DNA of 64,000 nt from Sva-07 sp942492715 (lineage in GTDB: Bacteria > Actinomycetota > Acidimicrobiia > Acidimicrobiales > Ilumatobacteraceae), in the NCBI GenBank assembly GCA_942492715.1, contig CALOFW010000027.1, positions 248,001-312,000 of the forward strand, in the 5' to 3' direction. Each line of letters begins with the position of its first letter. The stretch's first letter is position 1. The position numbers were made by a program, and so were the translations under genes. The notes beneath the pieces were generated by a model. It was given only the letters and a program-made list of their open reading frames with translations, searched no databases and was not told the DNA's origin. Positions 60,655 through 64,000 of this stretch are shown here, piece by piece.

Positions 60655-61572
60655 TCAGAGCGGGTAGTCGATCCCGGTCATCTCCACCGACTTCTCCCAC
60701 AGCGCTCGCTGCAGATCGGCGTCGTGCGACCGGCTGCTCGACTCGACGATCTTCGGATTGCCACGCGCCTCACCGATTCCGTCGGGGCCGTAGTACTGGC
60801 CGCCCCGCGCCGTTGGGTCGGTTGCGGCTCGCAACGTCGGGAGGGCACCGCGTTCAGCGCTCTGCATGATCGGTCGGAACAGGAACTCGCCCCACTGGAG
60901 GAACTTCGGCGAGTTGCGGATCAGCTCGGTGTCGGACAGCCCCGGGTGAGCGGCGAGCGCTGCGGTGGTGGCGCCGGCGGCGGCGAGGCGGCGCTGGAGT
61001 TCGTAGGTGAACAGCAGGTTGGCGAGCTTCGATCGTCCATACGCGGCCACCCGGTCGTAGTCGTCCGTGCCGGCGAGGGTGTCGACGTCGATCTTCGAGC
61101 GGATCTTGTGGCCGACGCTGCTCACGGTGACGATCCGGGAGTTCGGCGCGTCGAGCAGGCGGGGGAGCAGCAGCCCCGTCAGGGCGAAGTGGCCGAGGTG
61201 GTTCGTGCCCATCTGGAGCTCGAACCCGTCGACGGTGGTCGACTCGGGTGTGTACATCACCCCGGCGTTGTTGACGAGCAGATCGATGCCACGTTCGTCG
61301 GCCAGCAGTGCGTCGGCGGCGGCCCGAACCGACGCCAGGTCCGACAGGTCGAGCGCCTGCACGGTGACGTCGGCATCGGGGTGATCGCTGCGGATCGTCG
61401 ATGCGGCAGCATCGCCCTTGTCGGTGTTGCGAACGGCGAGGATCACCCGTGCGCCGTGGGCCGCCAGCGCATCGGCGGTCGCCAGCCCGAGCCCGGTGTT
61501 GGCGCCGGTGACGATCGCGGTTCGGCCCGACAGGTCGGGCATCTCGGCGGTGGTCCACTTCGATCGTGCCAT
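60655..61572 (-). CDS. short-chain dehydrogenase/reductase
   Basis: The 305-aa oxidoreductase resembles retinol-dehydrogenase-like SDRs. The dinucleotide loop is TGANTGLGLATADALAAHGA (TGxxxGxG), VILAVRNTDKG with an Arg that favours NADP(H), LDLSDL, the structural NNAGVM, the catalytic Ser in SRIVTVSSVGHKI, and YGRSKLANLLF with the catalytic Tyr and Lys. The end part (PTLRAATDPTARGGQYYGPD) is typical of this subgroup. The substrate is unknown. The ATG is 6 nt after a TAGAGT box. Confidence 0.92.
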   Translation of the reverse strand: MARSKWTTAEMPDLSGRTAIVTGANTGLGLATADALAAHGARVILAVRNTDKGDAAASTIRSDHPDADVTVQALDLSDLASVRAAADALLADERGIDLLVNNAGVMYTPESTTVDGFELQMGTNHLGHFALTGLLLPRLLDAPNSRIVTVSSVGHKIRSKIDVDTLAGTDDYDRVAAYGRSKLANLLFTYELQRRLAAAGATTAALAAHPGLSDTELIRNSPKFLQWGEFLFRPIMQSAERGALPTLRAATDPTARGGQYYGPDGIGEARGNPKIVESSSRSHDADLQRALWEKSVEMTGIDYPL

Positions 61573-61578
61573 GACTCG

Positions 61579-61584
61579 ACTCTA
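61579..61584 (-). promoter_or_regulatory. leaderless -10 box of the SDR gene
   Basis: On the minus strand TAGAGT is followed by 6 nt and the ATG, placing the expected transcription start on the A of the ATG. Confidence 0.5.
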
Positions 61585-61611
61585 CGGAGCGCAGAAGGAC
61601 GCGAGCGCGTG

Positions 61612-61640
61612 TTGGAAGGCTGCACGGGCGCCCATAGCAT
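61612..61640 (+). promoter_or_regulatory. promoter of the rplC operon
   Basis: TTGGAA (61612-61617), 17 bp, then TAGCAT (61635-61640). The leader to rplC is about 220 nt. In other bacteria the S10-operon leader is the target of L4 control; no clear conserved structure could be assigned by eye here. Confidence 0.5.
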
Positions 61641-61868
61641 TGCATGGCCGTGATCGGGAGGCATTCCGACCACCAAACCATTCAGCAACCGATGTCTGAG
61701 CAGGCCGCCCGCAACGACGGGACCGGAACCACCCAGCAACTTCATGATCTCGTGCTCCGCACGCTCGTCCTGCCGTGAACCCGGTAGTCGCAGCGGCGGA
61801 GCATTTGCGTGGATAGCCGTTCGTCAACAGATGAGCGGCTCGATCAACTCAAGAGGAACAGCGCCGCC

Positions 61869-62528
61869 ATGGCACAACAATCGATCGTCGGCGAGAAGGT
61901 CGGCATGACACAGACGTGGGTGGACGACAGAGTCGTTCCGGTCACCGTGCTGCGCGTCGAGCCGATGCGCATCGTCCAGATCAAGACCAACGAACGTGAC
62001 GGTTACACCGCCCTGCAGGTGACCTACGGGCACCGCAAGGCGAACAAGCTCACCAAGCCCGCTGCCGGACACTTCGAGAAGGCCGGCGTCGAGCCGGGCA
62101 AGCGTCTCGTGGAACTGCGCCTCGACTCGGTCGACGGTTTCGAGGTCGGCCAGGAGCTGACCGTCGAGCAGATCCCCGCCGGCACGATCGTCGACGTCAC
62201 CGGCACCAGCCGGGGCAAGGGCTTCGCCGGTGTGATGAAGCGTCACAACTTCGCCGGCCAGCCCGCATCGCACGGCAACAACAAGAGCCACCGCAAGCCC
62301 GGCGCCATCGGCTCGTGTGCCTTCCCGGCGCGCGTGTTCAAGGGCCAGCGCATGGCCGGCCACATGGGCCACGAGCAGGTCACCACGCAGAACCTCGAGG
62401 TCGTCGAGTGCGACGCCGAGCGCAACCTGCTGCTGATCAAGGGTTCGGTTCCCGGCCCCGCCGGTGGTGTCGTGTTCGTGCGCAACGCCGTCAAGAAGGC
62501 CGGACAGCTCGCAGGAAAGGCAGGCTGA
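61869..62528 (+). CDS. rplC: 50S ribosomal protein L3
   Basis: The 219-aa protein is recognised by IVGEKVGMTQTWVDDRVVPV, the DVTGTSRGKGFAGVMKRHNF block next to the peptidyl-transferase centre, and the glutamine loop KPGAIGSCAFPARVFKGQRM with AGHMGHEQVTTQNL. ATG 61869 (MAQQSIVGEKVGM) was chosen; AAGAGGAA lies 11-18 nt upstream. The frame is open back to 61809 without family character. It starts the second part of the S10 cluster. Confidence 0.97.
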   Translation: MAQQSIVGEKVGMTQTWVDDRVVPVTVLRVEPMRIVQIKTNERDGYTALQVTYGHRKANKLTKPAAGHFEKAGVEPGKRLVELRLDSVDGFEVGQELTVEQIPAGTIVDVTGTSRGKGFAGVMKRHNFAGQPASHGNNKSHRKPGAIGSCAFPARVFKGQRMAGHMGHEQVTTQNLEVVECDAERNLLLIKGSVPGPAGGVVFVRNAVKKAGQLAGKAG

Positions 62529-62530
62529 TC

Positions 62531-63184
62531 ATGGCCGACGTCACACTCAAGACCGCATCCGGCAAGGACTCCGGCACGATCGCCCTCGACGACGAGGTCT
62601 TCGGCGTGCAGCCGAACGTGCCCGTCATGCACCAGGTGGTCACCGCACAGCTCGCCGCTCGCCGTTCCGGCACCCAGAGCACCAAGACCCGCGCCGACGT
62701 GCGTGGTGGCGGCCGCAAGCCCTACGCCCAGAAGGGCACCGGCAACGCCCGCCAGGGCTCGATCCGTGGCCCGCACTTCTCCGGTGGTGGCGTTGCGCTC
62801 GGCCCGAAGCCGCGCAAGTACGACCAGAAGACCCCGAAGAAGATGGTGAAGCTGGCGCTTCGTTCGGCGCTGTCCGATCGCGCCGCCGAGGGCAAGGTCG
62901 TCGTCGTCGATGGCTGGGGTTTCGAAGCACCCAGGACCAAGGACGCCAAGGCGGCACTCGGCGCGCTCGGCATCGACGGCACCGCGCTGGTGGTCGTCGG
63001 CCGCGACGACGCTGCTGCCGCCCTGAGCTTCCGCAACCTGCCCAAGGTCCAGATCATCGGCCCGGGCGAACTCAACGCCTACGACGTGCTCTGCAACGAG
63101 TGGATCGTGTTCACCAAGGACGTGCTGCCCGCCGGCACGCCGGTGTCCGACGAGTCGAGCACCAGCGAGAAAGCAGCCAGCTGA
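62531..63184 (+). CDS. rplD: 50S ribosomal protein L4
   Basis: The 217-aa protein has the exit-tunnel extension RADVRGGGRKPYAQKGTGNA and RQGSIRGPHFSGGGVALGPK. The globular part includes KLALRSALSDRAAEGKVVVV. In E. coli it also represses the S10 operon. It starts 2 bp after rplC, and its TGA overlaps the rplW ATG. Confidence 0.97.
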   Translation: MADVTLKTASGKDSGTIALDDEVFGVQPNVPVMHQVVTAQLAARRSGTQSTKTRADVRGGGRKPYAQKGTGNARQGSIRGPHFSGGGVALGPKPRKYDQKTPKKMVKLALRSALSDRAAEGKVVVVDGWGFEAPRTKDAKAALGALGIDGTALVVVGRDDAAAALSFRNLPKVQIIGPGELNAYDVLCNEWIVFTKDVLPAGTPVSDESSTSEKAAS

Positions 63185-63471
63185 TGAAGGACCCCCGCGA
63201 CATCATCATCGCTCCGGTCGTCTCCGAGAAGAGCTACGCGCTCATCGAGACCGGCGTCTACACGTTCAAGGTGAGCCCGAAGGCCTCCAAGCCCGAGATC
63301 CGCGACGCGGTCGAGGCGATCTGGGGCGTCGAGGTGCTCAAGGTCAACACCCTGAACCGCAACGGCAAGCGCAAGCGCACCCGTGGCACCAACCGCATCG
63401 GTACCCGGCCCGACACGAAGCGGGCCATCGTCACCCTGGCAGCGGGCGAGATCCCGCTGTTCGAGAACTGA
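63184..63471 (+). CDS. rplW: 50S ribosomal protein L23
   Basis: The 95-aa tunnel-exit protein is the docking site of trigger factor and SRP. It starts MKDPRDIIIAPVVSEKSYAL and carries YTFKVSPKASKPEIRDAVEA and GVEVLKVNTLNRNGKRKRTR. The ATG shares its A with the rplD TGA. It is followed by rplB after 7 bp. Confidence 0.97.
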   Translation: MKDPRDIIIAPVVSEKSYALIETGVYTFKVSPKASKPEIRDAVEAIWGVEVLKVNTLNRNGKRKRTRGTNRIGTRPDTKRAIVTLAAGEIPLFEN

Positions 63472-63478
63472 GCTGATC

Positions 63479-64000
63479 ATGGCCATTCGTTCCCGCAAGC
63501 CCACCAGCCCCGGCCGTCGCTTCCAGACGAGCTCCGACTTCAGCGAGATCACCAAGACCACGCCGGAGAAGTCGCTGCTCGTCAAGAAGAACAAGACCGG
63601 TGGTCGCAACAGCTACGGCCGCAAGACGTCGCGTCACCGCGGTGGCGGCCACAAGCAGCAGTACCGCATCATCGACTTCAAGCGCGTCAAGGACGGCGTG
63701 ACCGCCAAGGTCGCCGCCATCGAGTACGACCCGAACCGCACCTGCCGCATCGCGCTGCTCCACTACAACGACGGCGAGAAGGCGTACATCCTCGCTCCGC
63801 GTGGACTCAACGTCGGCGACACCGTCGAGAGCGGTCACGGCGCCGACATCAAGCCGGGCAATGCCATGGCGCTGCGCTACATCCCGGTCGGCACCACCGT
63901 TCACAACGTCGAGCTGCGCCCCGGCCAGGGCGGCAAGATCGGCCGCTCGGCCGGTATCGCCGTGCAGCTCGTGGCGAAGGAGGGCGACTACGCAACGCTG
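63479..64000 (+). CDS. rplB: 50S ribosomal protein L2, N-terminal part
   Basis: The first 174 codons of L2, cut by the window edge, start at ATG 63479. Seen are MAIRSRKPTSPGRRFQTSSD, the rRNA-binding GGRNSYGRKTSRHRGGGHKQ, VAAIEYDPNRTCRIALLHYN and GTTVHNVELRPGQGGKIGRS. The full protein should have about 275 residues. The C-terminal domain with the catalytically important His lies beyond the window. Confidence 0.97.
   Translation, partial: MAIRSRKPTSPGRRFQTSSDFSEITKTTPEKSLLVKKNKTGGRNSYGRKTSRHRGGGHKQQYRIIDFKRVKDGVTAKVAAIEYDPNRTCRIALLHYNDGEKAYILAPRGLNVGDTVESGHGADIKPGNAMALRYIPVGTTVHNVELRPGQGGKIGRSAGIAVQLVAKEGDYATL

Overview
The window is high-GC DNA in which most genes prefer C- or G-ending codons. 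It is packed with actinobacterial-type housekeeping genes. The short intergenic gaps, many leaderless starts (a TANNNT-like box 6-8 nt before ATG/GTG), the acidic N-terminal extension of NusG, and the tRNA-Thr/tRNA-Met ... rpmG/tRNA-Trp/secE/nusG block suggest an actinobacterium. My best guess from memory is an Ilumatobacter-like member of the Acidimicrobiia. No rRNA genes, CRISPR arrays, transposases or prophage genes were seen.

Region 1 (1-13.2 kb) holds one-carbon and methionine metabolism and transport. It contains formate-tetrahydrofolate ligase (fhs), an MFS protein, a lipoprotein, a lysine-rich HBHA/histone-like protein followed by an XRE regulator, uridine phosphorylase (udp), and an ArsR-methyltransferase fusion in an operon with cobalamin-dependent methionine synthase (metH). 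A second MFS pump and an aquaporin follow. Region 2 (13.2-25.3 kb) is a complex I operon in the order nuoA-B-C-D-H-I-J-K-L-M-N. The NADH-oxidising subunits NuoE, F and G are absent. A MidA/NDUFAF7-type methyltransferase, the family that modifies the NuoD homologue in mitochondria, lies directly downstream. Region 3 (25.3-31.3 kb) has acetyl-CoA synthetase, a large Pro/Ala-rich membrane protein, YajQ, a GNAT acetyltransferase and tRNAs Tyr, Thr and Met.

Region 4 (31.3-47.6 kb) is the core expression block: tuf1, rpmG, tRNA-Trp, secE, nusG, rplK, rplA, L10 leader, rplJ, rplL, rpoB, rpoC, an aspartate/alanine-antiporter-family membrane protein, then rpsL and rpsG ending at a strong terminator. 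Region 5 (47.6-53.5 kb) is an accessory island that splits the normally continuous str operon (rpsL-rpsG | fusA-tuf). It encodes a secreted protein built on twenty 18-bp tandem repeats, a phosphotransferase-fold protein, a two-component system, an acidic repeat protein, a carboxylesterase pseudogene with its centre deleted, and a CBS-domain protein. Two near-identical three-half-site operators, with 11-bp spacing and the third site inverted, lie upstream of the repeat-protein gene and of the acidic-protein/kinase/regulator operon. They look like the binding sites of the local response regulator and are the best candidate here for an undescribed system.

Region 6 (53.5-64 kb) has fusA, tuf2 (a nucleotide-level copy of tuf1) and rpsJ closed by a terminator. 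An HtrA-like protease, a hydrolase, a LysE-type exporter and a short-chain dehydrogenase come next, again interrupting a usually continuous ribosomal operon. The S10 cluster then resumes with rplC, rplD, rplW and the start of rplB at the window edge. A palindrome with core GGGGTCNGACCCC recurs at three intergenic loci (3' of fhs, between rpoB and rpoC, and after rpsJ), suggesting a dispersed non-coding repeat.
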